From Clostridiaceae bacterium OM02-2AC (GTDB lineage Bacteria; Bacillota_I; Bacilli_A; Erysipelotrichales; Erysipelotrichaceae): 64,000 bases of DNA. Below, piece by piece: positions 17,258 to 25,884 of the stretch; positions within the stretch are counted from its first letter, which is position 1; every line of letters begins with the position of its first letter. The stretch is taken from NCBI GenBank assembly GCA_003481775.1, contig QULU01000014.1, positions 35,103-99,102 on the forward strand, read 5' to 3'. The notes under the pieces were generated by a model that had not been told where the DNA came from, did not search any database, and saw only the letters and a list, made by a program, of their open reading frames with translations. Position numbers and translations under genes: made by a program.

Positions 17258-19990
17258 ATGAAGGAAATCGTTTTTGAAGAATTGAAAAAACGCTGTGAGG
17301 AGTATGCCATCGAGGAGCACACGCGATTTACAGCAGCCAGTATTGCAGATGCACTGAATATCAGTCGCAATACGGTATCCCAGTATCTGAATGAGAAGGT
17401 GAAAACCAAGGATGTGATCAAAATCAATTCCCGTCCGGTATACTTTTTTGTTCGCGAGGTTGTGGAAAACAAACGAAGCGGTATCGTTACAAAATACAGC
17501 TTTGATTCCTTTGAACAGTTTGAGCAGGAGCTGGTAGGTGACGCCCAGGATTTTGAACAGCTGATCGGCTGTAACAATTCTCTATCCAGTGTAGTTGAGC
17601 ATTGCAAGGCGGCAGTATCCTATCCGGGTGGTCTTCCAATACTCATCAACGGTCCGACAGGTACGGGGAAAAGTATGATTGCGGCAATGATGTATGAATA
17701 TGCGGTGAATCAGAATATCATCGGAAAAAACAAGAAATTCGTAGCGGTAAACTGCTCGGAATATGCCAATAATCCGGAGCTGTTGACAACCAATCTGTTT
17801 GGAAATGTGAAGGGTGCCTATACTGGTGCGGATGAGGATAACCCGGGGCTGATTTCTTTGGCAGATGGCGGACTTTTATTTCTGGATGAGGTGCACTGCC
17901 TCAAGGCGGAATGTCAGGAAAAGCTGTTTTTCTTTATGGATAAGGGAATGTATCATAAGGTCGGTGACAATGAAAACTGGTATTATTCCAAATGCCGTCT
18001 TGTTTTCGCAACAACGGAGGACCCGCAGAATGTTCTGTTGAAGACTCTGCTGCGAAGAATACCGATAACAATCACCGTTCCAGCATTAAAGGATCGTCCG
18101 CTGATTGAAAAGCGGGAGCTGATTTATACGATCTTCACAAAGGAAAGCAAACGTCTCGGCAAGGAAATCCTCATCAGCAACCTCGCCTATCAGAGTCTGA
18201 TGGATTTTGAGTTTATCGGCAATGTCGGGGCATTGAAAAATGCAATCAAGGCAGCCTGTGCAAATTCCTTCCTTGTCCATCAGGGGGAGCCAAAGCTGAA
18301 AATACAGGTAGCCGATTTACCGGATTATATCTTTCCTTCCCTGACCTCCGTGCAGCTGAAATCCTCCACCCATGGCATGCAGGAGGCTATGATACCAATC
18401 GAGCGGCTAAAGGGGTCGCTGAATCAGGCATCCCCGCTGCTGCATCTGTACAGTCAGCTGGTCACGCAGTATGAGGGATATCAGACCTCGACAAATGCCT
18501 TTCCTGCCTATATGGAAAAAACAGCGATTCTCATACAAAGCTATATCGACTATGTCATGTTCCATAACCGCTATCAGAAGAATACGAGTGAGGCATACCT
18601 GCTAAAGCTGCTGGATAAAATCTATTCCATCGTCATGAATAAATACTCCATCAATATACCGAATAACGAAATCAAAATCTATTCGCGTATCCTTGTTGAA
18701 TATTCCAAATGTGCAACGGATGCCAATGTGTGGATCAGTGCGCATCAGAAAACGGTAAAAGCGCTGGTAGCGGAGGTGCAGGAACGAATGCCGAGAATCT
18801 TCCACATTGCAGAGGAAATTGTGGAAAATGTACGGCTGAATCTGGATTTGGAGCTGGATGATTTACTGCTGGTGATTATTGCTATCGCGTTTGCAGGGTA
18901 TCAGAATGAAGAGGTCAGCTCCTGTGTCGGCGTGATCCTGTGCCATGGCTACTCTACCGCAAGCAGTATTGCGGATACGGCGAATCGTATGCTGGGGCAG
19001 TATGTGTTTGACGGTATTGATATGGAAATCAACATTACCATCGATAAGGTGGCGCAGCTGGCGGATGATTATCTGAAGCGCAAGGGAACCATACACGAAC
19101 TGATTTTTTTGGTGGATATGGGAAGTCTGGAAGAAATCTATACAAGAATTAAACCGATGTCCGATTATAATATTGCACTGATCAACAATGTATCCACCGC
19201 CATGGCACTGGAGGTTGGAAACTACATCATGCAGGGAAAGCGTGTGGAGGAAATACTACAGCTGGTGAAGGAGCATCATCAGCTTTCCACACATTATCTG
19301 AAAAGCAGAAAGAAAAAGTCTGCCATTCTGTCCATCTGTGCCACCGGCTTTGGTGCAGCAAAGAAAATCAGTGAGCTGCTGGAGGGCTCCCTGCCACGCA
19401 AAATCGATTTGGAAATCATCCCCTATAATTACCAGCAGCTGGTGGAAAACGGAAACCGTGATTCTATTTTCAACCGATATCAGGTGGAGCTGATCGTCGG
19501 TACGCTGGATCCCAAGGTAAGCGGTATTCCATTTATGGCGATTGAAAGTGTCATGATGAACGATGAAATCGGTGTTCTGGAACAGCTGATGCAGCGATAT
19601 CTGGGGGCTGCGGATCTGGAGGCGTTTAATCAGAACATTACGAAGAATTTCACGCTGTCCAATATCGTGAATCATCTTACCATTTTGAATGGGGAGAAGA
19701 TTATCGACGATGTGGAGGAAATTGTGGAAAACCTGGAGGAGGATTTGAATGAGGAGCTGGACGCGACCCGCAAGGTCGGTCTGTATGTACATATCAGCTG
19801 TCTGATCGAACGCCTGATTCTGAAACAGGGAATCGAGCATGTGGAAGGCATGGAAAAGGCTATGGAGGGAAAGAAGGAGCGTGTAGATAAGGTCAAGGAT
19901 GCCTTTAGTGGCGTGGAAATGAGATATAGTGTCGAACTTCCGGCGCCCGAAGCACTCTATGTGCTGAATTACTTTAAAAATCCTAAATAA
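17258..19990 (+). CDS. LevR-type sigma-54 activator with PRD and PTS-like domains
   Basis: A 910-residue transcription activator. An N-terminal HTH (about 26-45, ADALNISRNTVSQYL) leads to an AAA+ domain with Walker A GPTGTGKS (132-139), the sigma-54 contact motif GAYTGA (186-191) and Walker B LLFLDEVH (about 206-213). A first PRD, an EIIA-Man-like domain (GVILCHGYSTASSIADT), an EIIB-like segment (SICATGFGAAKKISELL) and a C-terminal PRD follow. This is the full LevR/ManR layout. An excellent sigma-54 promoter lies 29 bases after its stop, in front of the next EIIB, and is its obvious target. Confidence 0.93.
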   Translation: MKEIVFEELKKRCEEYAIEEHTRFTAASIADALNISRNTVSQYLNEKVKTKDVIKINSRPVYFFVREVVENKRSGIVTKYSFDSFEQFEQELVGDAQDFEQLIGCNNSLSSVVEHCKAAVSYPGGLPILINGPTGTGKSMIAAMMYEYAVNQNIIGKNKKFVAVNCSEYANNPELLTTNLFGNVKGAYTGADEDNPGLISLADGGLLFLDEVHCLKAECQEKLFFFMDKGMYHKVGDNENWYYSKCRLVFATTEDPQNVLLKTLLRRIPITITVPALKDRPLIEKRELIYTIFTKESKRLGKEILISNLAYQSLMDFEFIGNVGALKNAIKAACANSFLVHQGEPKLKIQVADLPDYIFPSLTSVQLKSSTHGMQEAMIPIERLKGSLNQASPLLHLYSQLVTQYEGYQTSTNAFPAYMEKTAILIQSYIDYVMFHNRYQKNTSEAYLLKLLDKIYSIVMNKYSINIPNNEIKIYSRILVEYSKCATDANVWISAHQKTVKALVAEVQERMPRIFHIAEEIVENVRLNLDLELDDLLLVIIAIAFAGYQNEEVSSCVGVILCHGYSTASSIADTANRMLGQYVFDGIDMEINITIDKVAQLADDYLKRKGTIHELIFLVDMGSLEEIYTRIKPMSDYNIALINNVSTAMALEVGNYIMQGKRVEEILQLVKEHHQLSTHYLKSRKKKSAILSICATGFGAAKKISELLEGSLPRKIDLEIIPYNYQQLVENGNRDSIFNRYQVELIVGTLDPKVSGIPFMAIESVMMNDEIGVLEQLMQRYLGAADLEAFNQNITKNFTLSNIVNHLTILNGEKIIDDVEEIVENLEEDLNEELDATRKVGLYVHISCLIERLILKQGIEHVEGMEKAMEGKKERVDKVKDAFSGVEMRYSVELPAPEALYVLNYFKNPK

Positions 19991-20018
19991 ATCAAGCGAA
20001 ACGTGCTGCGACAGAAAG

Positions 20019-20035
20019 TTGGCACGTTTCTTGCT
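20019..20035 (+). promoter_or_regulatory. Sigma-54 promoter driving EIIB-EIIC-EIID of system 1
   Basis: TTGGCACGTTTCTTGCT contains GG and GC elements at the required spacing and matches the consensus TGGCAC-N5-TTGCW. Transcription would start near 20046, before the GGAGGTGG ribosome site of the EIIB. The adjacent regulator carries the matching GAYTGA motif. Confidence 0.9.
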
Positions 20036-20063
20036 AGATAATAAGTGAATGGAGGTGGAATAT

Positions 20064-20531
20064 ATGCCGAATATTCTATTAACAAGAATTGACAACCGTC
20101 TGGTACATGGACAAGTTGGGGTCACATGGACAAAGACGCTGGGAGCCAATCTGATAGTGGTAGCGGATGACACTGCTGCTGAGGACAGAATCCAGCAGTC
20201 ACTGATGAGTGTCACAGCAAAATCATCCGGTGTGGGAATTCGTTTCTTCAGTATTGAAAAAACGGCAGCCATCATTGGCAAGGCAGCACCGGAACAGAAA
20301 ATCTTTATCGTATGCCGTACGCCGAAGGATGTCCGCCGTCTGGTGGAGGCCGGTGTTGATCTGAAGGAGGTAAATGTGGGAAACATGCATTTCTCCGAAG
20401 GGAAACGCGCTATGACAAAGAAGGTCTATGTCGATGATGAAGACATGGATGATTTAAAGTATCTGGTATCAAAGGGCATCAATGTGTATGCACAGGATGT
20501 ACCGGGTGATTCGAAATCCGCTATTGAATAG
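20064..20531 (+). CDS. PTS mannose-family EIIB (system 1, second copy)
   Basis: Phosphotransfer subunit of 155 residues with the active His in RIDNRLVHGQVGVTWTK and the VNVGNMHFSEGKRAM marker. The ATG at 20064 follows GGAGGTGG; a start five codons upstream would lie within the ribosome site. It is transcribed with EIIC and EIID, so this is the transport-competent EIIB. No EIIA gene accompanies the set. Confidence 0.92.
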   Translation: MPNILLTRIDNRLVHGQVGVTWTKTLGANLIVVADDTAAEDRIQQSLMSVTAKSSGVGIRFFSIEKTAAIIGKAAPEQKIFIVCRTPKDVRRLVEAGVDLKEVNVGNMHFSEGKRAMTKKVYVDDEDMDDLKYLVSKGINVYAQDVPGDSKSAIE

Positions 20532-20559
20532 CCAAAACTGAAAAGGAGATGAAAGTAAT

Positions 20560-21363
20560 ATGGAGATTACACTTTTACAGGGAATCCTACTGACCATTAT
20601 GACGATTATCGTCGGTCTTGATTTCTTCCTCGAAGCGTTCTTTATCTTCCGTCCGTTGATCGTATCGACACTGACGGGACTAATTTTGGGTGATATTACC
20701 TTGGGGCTGAAGGTTGGAGCATTGATCGAGCTTGCATTCGCAGGATTGACACCGGCCGGTGGAACACAGCCGCCAAACCCTGTATTCGCAGGTCTGATGG
20801 GAACGGTACTTGCGTATACAACCGGCTGTGATCCAAAAGCTGCACTGGGTCTTTGCCTGCCATTCTCTTTCCTGGGACAGTATGTCATTCTGTTCTATTA
20901 TTCCGCATTCTCATTCTTTATGGGAAAAGCCGACAAGTGTGCTGCTGAAGCTGATGTTAAGGGTATCCGTCGCATCAACTTCACAACCATGACGATTATT
21001 TCACTGACCTATGGGGCTCTGGCATTCCTGTGTACCTATGTTGCACAGCAGCCAATGGCAGACTTCGTAAACGCACTGCCTGCAGTTATCACACACGGTC
21101 TTGAGGTTGCCGGCGGAATTCTTCCGGCTGTCGGATTCGCTATGCTGCTGCGTGTTATGATGAAGGTAAAATACACACCATACTTTATCGCAGGCTTCCT
21201 GATGGCATGCTTCTGCGAAATGCCGAACCTGCTGCCGGTAGCGCTGCTTGGTACCGTATTTGCACTGATTGATTTCTTTGGTGTGAAACAGAGAAAAGAC
21301 GAAATTGAAGAAGCTGTGAAAAACGCAGGGATAACTGGAGGTGACACGAATGTCGGCATCTAA
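20560..21363 (+). CDS. PTS mannose-family EIIC (system 1)
   Basis: Membrane channel subunit, 267 residues, with about seven hydrophobic segments. Family marks include the N-terminal LLQGILLTIMTII, GDITLGLKVGALIELAFAG and the TPAGGTQPPNPVFAG loop. With EIID it forms the sugar translocator. Its end overlaps EIID by 14 bases. The adjacent nagB suggests an amino sugar as cargo (inference). Confidence 0.93.
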   Translation: MEITLLQGILLTIMTIIVGLDFFLEAFFIFRPLIVSTLTGLILGDITLGLKVGALIELAFAGLTPAGGTQPPNPVFAGLMGTVLAYTTGCDPKAALGLCLPFSFLGQYVILFYYSAFSFFMGKADKCAAEADVKGIRRINFTTMTIISLTYGALAFLCTYVAQQPMADFVNALPAVITHGLEVAGGILPAVGFAMLLRVMMKVKYTPYFIAGFLMACFCEMPNLLPVALLGTVFALIDFFGVKQRKDEIEEAVKNAGITGGDTNVGI

Positions 21364-22147
21364 GAAATTAACAAAACATGATATTACAATGCTTGGTATA
21401 CGTTCTTCCTTCCTGCAGGCATCCTTCAACTATGAACGTATGCAGGCCTGTGGATTTACATGGGCAATGCTGCCTGCTCTGGAAAAGGTATACGGAGACG
21501 ATAAGGAAAAGCTGTCTGCCGCGATGACAGATAATCTGGAATTTATTAACACACATCCAAATCTTGTCGGCTTTCTGATGGGCTTGATGATGTCCTTGGA
21601 GGAAGGTGGAGGAACCCGTGATGCAATCAAGGGTCTGAAGCTGGCTCTGTTTGGACCAATCGCCGGTATCGGTGATGCAATCTTCTGGTTCACAATTCTG
21701 CCAATCGTTGCAGGTATCTCCTGTTCCTTTGCATCTCAGGGATCCGTTCTGGGACCGATTATTTTCTTTGCAACCTATGTGGTTATCTGGATTCTGCGTA
21801 TAGTCTGGACCCGTCTTGGCTATACCCTTGGAACACGCTCTATTGATATCATTACAGAGAACTCTGATATGATCGCCAATTCCGCAACAATTCTGGGTAT
21901 CACCGTAATCGGTGCACTGATTGCTTCCTATGTTACCATCAACCTACTGCCAGTCATTAAGGTAGACGGTGGTATCGAGGTTGCAGTACAGGCTGAGTTC
22001 TTCGATCGTATTTTCCCGAACTTTTTGCCAATGTGTGTTACCCTGCTGCTGTTCTGGCTGCTGAAAAAGAAACAGGCGAATCCAATCGTTCTGATTGTAT
22101 CCATTATTGTGCTTTCCATTCTGGGAGCATGGGTCGGACTTGTTTAA
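21350..22147 (+). CDS. PTS mannose-family EIID (system 1)
   Basis: Second membrane subunit, 265 residues. The N-terminal cytoplasmic part has the family stretch SFLQASFNYERMQACGF, then GPIAGIGDAIFWFT, followed by several helices in the second half. The ATG at 21350 lies seven bases after TGGAGGTG. A terminator follows the gene. Confidence 0.93.
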   Translation: MSASKKLTKHDITMLGIRSSFLQASFNYERMQACGFTWAMLPALEKVYGDDKEKLSAAMTDNLEFINTHPNLVGFLMGLMMSLEEGGGTRDAIKGLKLALFGPIAGIGDAIFWFTILPIVAGISCSFASQGSVLGPIIFFATYVVIWILRIVWTRLGYTLGTRSIDIITENSDMIANSATILGITVIGALIASYVTINLLPVIKVDGGIEVAVQAEFFDRIFPNFLPMCVTLLLFWLLKKKQANPIVLIVSIIVLSILGAWVGLV

Positions 22148-22161
22148 AATATGATAAAATA

Positions 22162-22196
22162 AAGCTATCCATACAAGACTTTCGGATAGCTTTTTT
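22162..22196 (+). terminator. Terminator between EIID and nagB
   Basis: A nine-bp stem pairs AAGCTATCC (22162-22170) with GGATAGCTT (22184-22192) and runs into T residues. Partial read-through would give less nagB than PTS product, as no separate nagB promoter is evident. Confidence 0.85.
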
Positions 22197-22214
22197 CAAA
22201 AATTGGAGGTAGTT

Positions 22215-22919
22215 ATGAAACTGATACATACAAAGAATTATGAAGCAATGTCAAAAGAGGCTGCGGATTTGCTGCTGGATACACTGCGTAAGAAACCGGA
22301 TGCAGTAATTTGTCTTGCAACCGGAAGTTCTCCGGCGCGGATGTATGAGCTGGTATGTGAGGCGGTGAACAGGGAACGAATCGACTTGTCCGAAATCACA
22401 TTCGTAAAGCTGGATGAATGGTATGGAGTAGAGCCGCAGGCAGCCTGTACATGCACAACCTTTATCAAGGAGCATTTGCTGGATCAGCTGTATATGCAGC
22501 CAAAAGCGGTCGTTGAATTTGTATCCGATGCTGCCAATATCAAGCAGGAGCTGGATAGGATGGATGCATTTTTATCAGAACATCCGATCGATGTCATGAT
22601 TCTCGGATTGGGAATGAACGGACATCTCGGATTGAATGAGCCTGCGGATTTCCTTACACTGAACGCACATTATGCAGAGCTGGATGAGAAAACAAAAACA
22701 CACGATATGGTAAAGGGCTTTGAGCCTAAGGGAGGTTTGACGATAGGACTGCAGGGGATTTTTACATCAAGGCAGATACTTATGCTGGTTTGCGGTGAAC
22801 GAAAGGAAGCTGCTTATCAGGCATTTATGAGTCAGAGAATAACAACCGCAACGCCGGCATCTCTGCTATGGCTGCATCCGAACTGTGTTACACTGGTTGA
22901 TGATACCATACAGAAATAA
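22215..22919 (+). CDS. nagB: Glucosamine/galactosamine-6-phosphate deaminase family
   Basis: NagB/AgaI-type isomerase-deaminase of 234 residues, converting amino-sugar-6-phosphate to ketohexose-6-phosphate and ammonia. Family marks are LATGSSPARMYELV (phosphate loop), FVKLDEWYG and GLGMNGHLGLNEPAD with the catalytic acid-base region. Position after PTS system 1 points to glucosamine or galactosamine as the substrate. No deacetylase is nearby, so acetylated sugars are less likely. I cannot tell the gluco and galacto forms apart. The ATG at 22215 follows GGAGGT. Confidence 0.85.
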   Translation: MKLIHTKNYEAMSKEAADLLLDTLRKKPDAVICLATGSSPARMYELVCEAVNRERIDLSEITFVKLDEWYGVEPQAACTCTTFIKEHLLDQLYMQPKAVVEFVSDAANIKQELDRMDAFLSEHPIDVMILGLGMNGHLGLNEPADFLTLNAHYAELDEKTKTHDMVKGFEPKGGLTIGLQGIFTSRQILMLVCGERKEAAYQAFMSQRITTATPASLLWLHPNCVTLVDDTIQK

Positions 22920-22934
22920 CTTTTTATATTGTTA

Positions 22935-22965
22935 TTATGATAAAGTTATGATAAAATTATGATAA
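22935..22965. repeat. Three TTATGATAA repeats at 11-bp period before the antitoxin gene
   Basis: Identical 9-mers at 22935-22943, 22946-22954 and 22957-22965, one helical turn apart, lie 25 bases before the YefM start. Such phased copies suggest a multimeric autorepressor site. Their TATGAT cores may also act as -10 elements. Confidence 0.7.
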
Positions 22966-22989
22966 CAAAATAGAGAGGAGTAGATTGAT

Positions 22990-23259
22990 ATGATACAAAT
23001 TCGTCCTGTTTCTGATTTGAGAAATAAATTCTCTGAAATTGAAGAGATTGTAAATGGTGGGGAACCCGTTTACCTTACAAAGAACGGCTATGGTACAATG
23101 GTGGTTATGAGTCTGGAACGGTATGCAGGTCTTACAGATTTTGTAGAGACCAAGCTGGATGAGGCTGATCGTATTGCGGAAACAAGTGAGGAACGATATT
23201 CGCACGAACGAGTGTTTGGCGATGTCAGAAAAGCTGTTGATGGAAATAAAGACCTATAA
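22990..23259 (+). CDS. Type II antitoxin, Phd/YefM family (no toxin gene found)
   Basis: An 89-residue protein with the Phd/YefM N-terminal DNA-binding fold, RPVSDLRNKFSEIEEIVNGG then PVYLTKNGYGTMVVMSLERY, and an acidic C-terminal tail that would bind a toxin. GAGAGGAG precedes the ATG. A RelE/ParE partner is expected to overlap or follow, but the region to 23460 offers only a 15-codon frame overlapping the antitoxin end (MEIKTYKGIYFYSLS) before a stop. The toxin is missing or decayed. Confidence 0.88.
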   Translation: MIQIRPVSDLRNKFSEIEEIVNGGEPVYLTKNGYGTMVVMSLERYAGLTDFVETKLDEADRIAETSEERYSHERVFGDVRKAVDGNKDL

Positions 23260-23285
23260 GGGGATTTATTTTTATAGTCTTTCGT

Positions 23286-23303
23286 AAAGGCGGCAGCCTT
23301 TTG
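23286..23303 (+). terminator. Small hairpin after the antitoxin gene
   Basis: A six-bp stem pairs AAAGGC (23286-23291) with GCCTTT (23296-23301) around a four-base loop, then TTG. It is short but GC-capped, possibly a weak terminator for either strand. Confidence 0.4.
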
Positions 23304-23460
23304 TTCATATATTTCATCACATCACATACGTCCTTAGGATACAGCAGTAGTGAGCCGCAATTCCTACATGGTGCTTTTTCACCGCTGCTTTTAGGTTCAC
23401 CTTTCGTTTGACCTTGCTTGTTTTCATGATGGAACGCTTGATAGAATAAGCAAACACATC

Positions 23461-25884
23461 CTACATATATGGCAGGAATATCTCCATAATCATCGCCATT
23501 TCGGAAGAAGGAATCGTCACGTTGAAAATTTCAGAGATGATCTCAAAATTCTTCTCCATTATATAATACATCTGATCATACTGATTGATGATGCCTCTGG
23601 CCTTTGGATAGGACAGGGGCTCTTTTCGTATGCAGCGCTCGATCATAAATCCACTGTGGAATATGAACTTAATCAACAAATCATCCGTATAGGAAATATT
23701 CAAATCATGCAGAATATTGATCAATACATTAAATAAAGACTGACAGACCTTGTGCGGATTCAGAAATACCAGTGACTCAGACAGTACCTTGTTTGTGATA
23801 TCATTCAGCAGCTCCTGTGCATGTGTTTCCGTTTCACTTACACTTGCCGCATCCGATGTATGATCCTGTCGGAAATACTGGATGGAGCTTAACGTGGAGC
23901 CGAGTGATTCCATCTTTTCCACAATCGCCATCAGCGTTTTTACACTGATATCACCTACGATGGTAAACGCGACATCACTCAGCTTTTTCAGTATGGCTTC
24001 ACTTGCTGTAACTGCACTGCTGTCTGTGGCAATCACAACACCCTTCCCGCGATTGATCGAATGCATCGTATCGGCAATCAGCCTGCAATTCTTTTCATGG
24101 GAGGTCTGCGAATGCAGACGGAGGAAGTGGATTTCAGATTTGAAGGACAGGCTGTTCAAATAATCCGCATACTCCTTTGCTGTATCATTATCCACACTGA
24201 TAATCAGCAGCTGTATATAGTTACTGTCAATCCATTGTGAGGAAAGATACAGATAGGTGGCAATATAATCTGTTTCCTCCGCAGGAAGCTTTAGCTCCTG
24301 ATGTGCATGAATGTGTGCAACGATGCTTTGTGCGCAGTCATAATCCTCCTGCTTGGCAATGCGATACTCTGCCCGTCGAAAGCCAAGCTCCTGATTTCCG
24401 CTGCGAATGCGGCTGATGGAATTGGATACATGCAGCAGTAAGCCATACAGCAGATTTTCATTTTTACAAATCGGTTTATTCTGAAGAATCGGATACAAAA
24501 GATCATAAACCTGCTTCAGCATAACGGAACGAATCGTATTCAGATGGATACCGATTGCCGCATTGATATCCTGAATACACAGATTGATCAGCTTATCATC
24601 AATACTTTCCAGATAGCTGTCCTTTTTGCTGGTGCTGTCATTGAGGTCATACAGCAGCTCCAGCTCCTGATTCTGCTTCAGCGCAGAGAAAAATAAATAT
24701 TCACCGGCAAACAGATTCAGAATGTTATCCAGCTCACTCATGCGCTCATTCACATCATAAATATCCGTTAATACCTGTGTGGAAATATCATCATAATCAA
24801 TGCTGACAAACAGTGCTTCCTGCTCCAGATAGCTGCGAAATGCATGTGCACACGCCTGCTTGATTTCCGCGTGCAGATGAGGCAGGTTACCGGAATAATC
24901 CGACATGACAAAGCAGCTGAGTGCGCCCTTCGATATGCGTATGGTTTTGTCAATATGTGCAGCCTCCTGCTGGAAATATTGCATAGTCAGAACCAGCATT
25001 TCCTGAATGGACTTCTCCCGCAGACTGGGAATGTGTATCTGCATAGGGAAGCAGCGGCGGATATCTGGGTTCAGTATCATGTTTTCCGTGTTGGAGATAC
25101 CCACAATCAGGGAGCGAATCGGATATTCCTTGGAGGGTAGATGCAGCGGCGTATAGGATTGATTGATCATAGCGTTGTACAGGCTGGTCAGGGCGGAAAA
25201 GGACAGGCGATCCATGTGATTCAAAATGAGCATACCGTTTCTGCTTGCCTCCAGCAGTCCCTTTTTCAGATGGCTGCCATCATAATAGCCATACAGCTTG
25301 CTGAGAATTTCCTCCGGCTCCTGATCGGCATAATTCAGACAGTCAAAGACAACGATTCGCGAGCCATGAGAAAAGATTTTCTTATGCAGACAGAATTCAT
25401 ACATCGTCTTCGCAAAGCTGAGCTTGCCAACGCAGGGGTCACCGTATAAGAGGACATTCAATCCCTGCGGTGGATACAGCAAAGCGGATTTTGCCCGTTG
25501 AATCGGCTCAAACATACTGCTTGTATTGCGGTTTGCGAGATATTGACGGAATACATCTGCCTGTGTCTGTTCGCTTTTCTGCTCATGCTCCTCCTTCAGG
25601 TAGCTTTGAATGCTCTTTCCCTTTGGAATGACACTGGGAATATGTACATCCGGATGCTCGTTTTCCAGTGGTGTTCTGGCAAAAAACAGAGTCGGGCGTC
25701 CCTGCGTTTTAATCAATCTTCCCTCATGATGCAGCTGATTCAATAGTCTGGACACATTGGAGCGGTCCATTTGCAGATCTAGACTGATATTCAAAGCATC
25801 CCTTCCCAAACTGCCATGCTGCTGCAGCTGCTTTGCTGTATGATGGATCAGATGCTGATACACCTCTTCTTTTTTCTTATCCAT
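23461..25884 (-). CDS. LevR-like PRD regulator with degenerate AAA+ domain
   Basis: An 807-residue regulator transcribed away from PTS system 2. It has an N-terminal winged helix (DLQMDRSNVSRLLNQL near 36-51), then an AAA-like domain whose Walker A reads GDPCVGKL (148-155). Its Walker B has become GMLILNHMD in place of DE. The sigma-54 contact motif is gone: GYYDGS stands where GAFTGA should be. PRD, EIIA-like and C-terminal PRD regions follow. I infer that it works at ordinary sigma-70 promoters, probably that of the divergent operon at 26222. Confidence 0.88.
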   Translation of the reverse strand: MDKKKEEVYQHLIHHTAKQLQQHGSLGRDALNISLDLQMDRSNVSRLLNQLHHEGRLIKTQGRPTLFFARTPLENEHPDVHIPSVIPKGKSIQSYLKEEHEQKSEQTQADVFRQYLANRNTSSMFEPIQRAKSALLYPPQGLNVLLYGDPCVGKLSFAKTMYEFCLHKKIFSHGSRIVVFDCLNYADQEPEEILSKLYGYYDGSHLKKGLLEASRNGMLILNHMDRLSFSALTSLYNAMINQSYTPLHLPSKEYPIRSLIVGISNTENMILNPDIRRCFPMQIHIPSLREKSIQEMLVLTMQYFQQEAAHIDKTIRISKGALSCFVMSDYSGNLPHLHAEIKQACAHAFRSYLEQEALFVSIDYDDISTQVLTDIYDVNERMSELDNILNLFAGEYLFFSALKQNQELELLYDLNDSTSKKDSYLESIDDKLINLCIQDINAAIGIHLNTIRSVMLKQVYDLLYPILQNKPICKNENLLYGLLLHVSNSISRIRSGNQELGFRRAEYRIAKQEDYDCAQSIVAHIHAHQELKLPAEETDYIATYLYLSSQWIDSNYIQLLIISVDNDTAKEYADYLNSLSFKSEIHFLRLHSQTSHEKNCRLIADTMHSINRGKGVVIATDSSAVTASEAILKKLSDVAFTIVGDISVKTLMAIVEKMESLGSTLSSIQYFRQDHTSDAASVSETETHAQELLNDITNKVLSESLVFLNPHKVCQSLFNVLINILHDLNISYTDDLLIKFIFHSGFMIERCIRKEPLSYPKARGIINQYDQMYYIMEKNFEIISEIFNVTIPSSEMAMIMEIFLPYM

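Noticed and set aside
19256..20386. 376-codon open frame on the minus strand
   Set aside because: It lies antisense to the LevR-type regulator and EIIB genes, which have strong family motifs, and it crosses the sigma-54 promoter. Its composition (many Phe, Ser, His, Arg) is that of a shadow frame.
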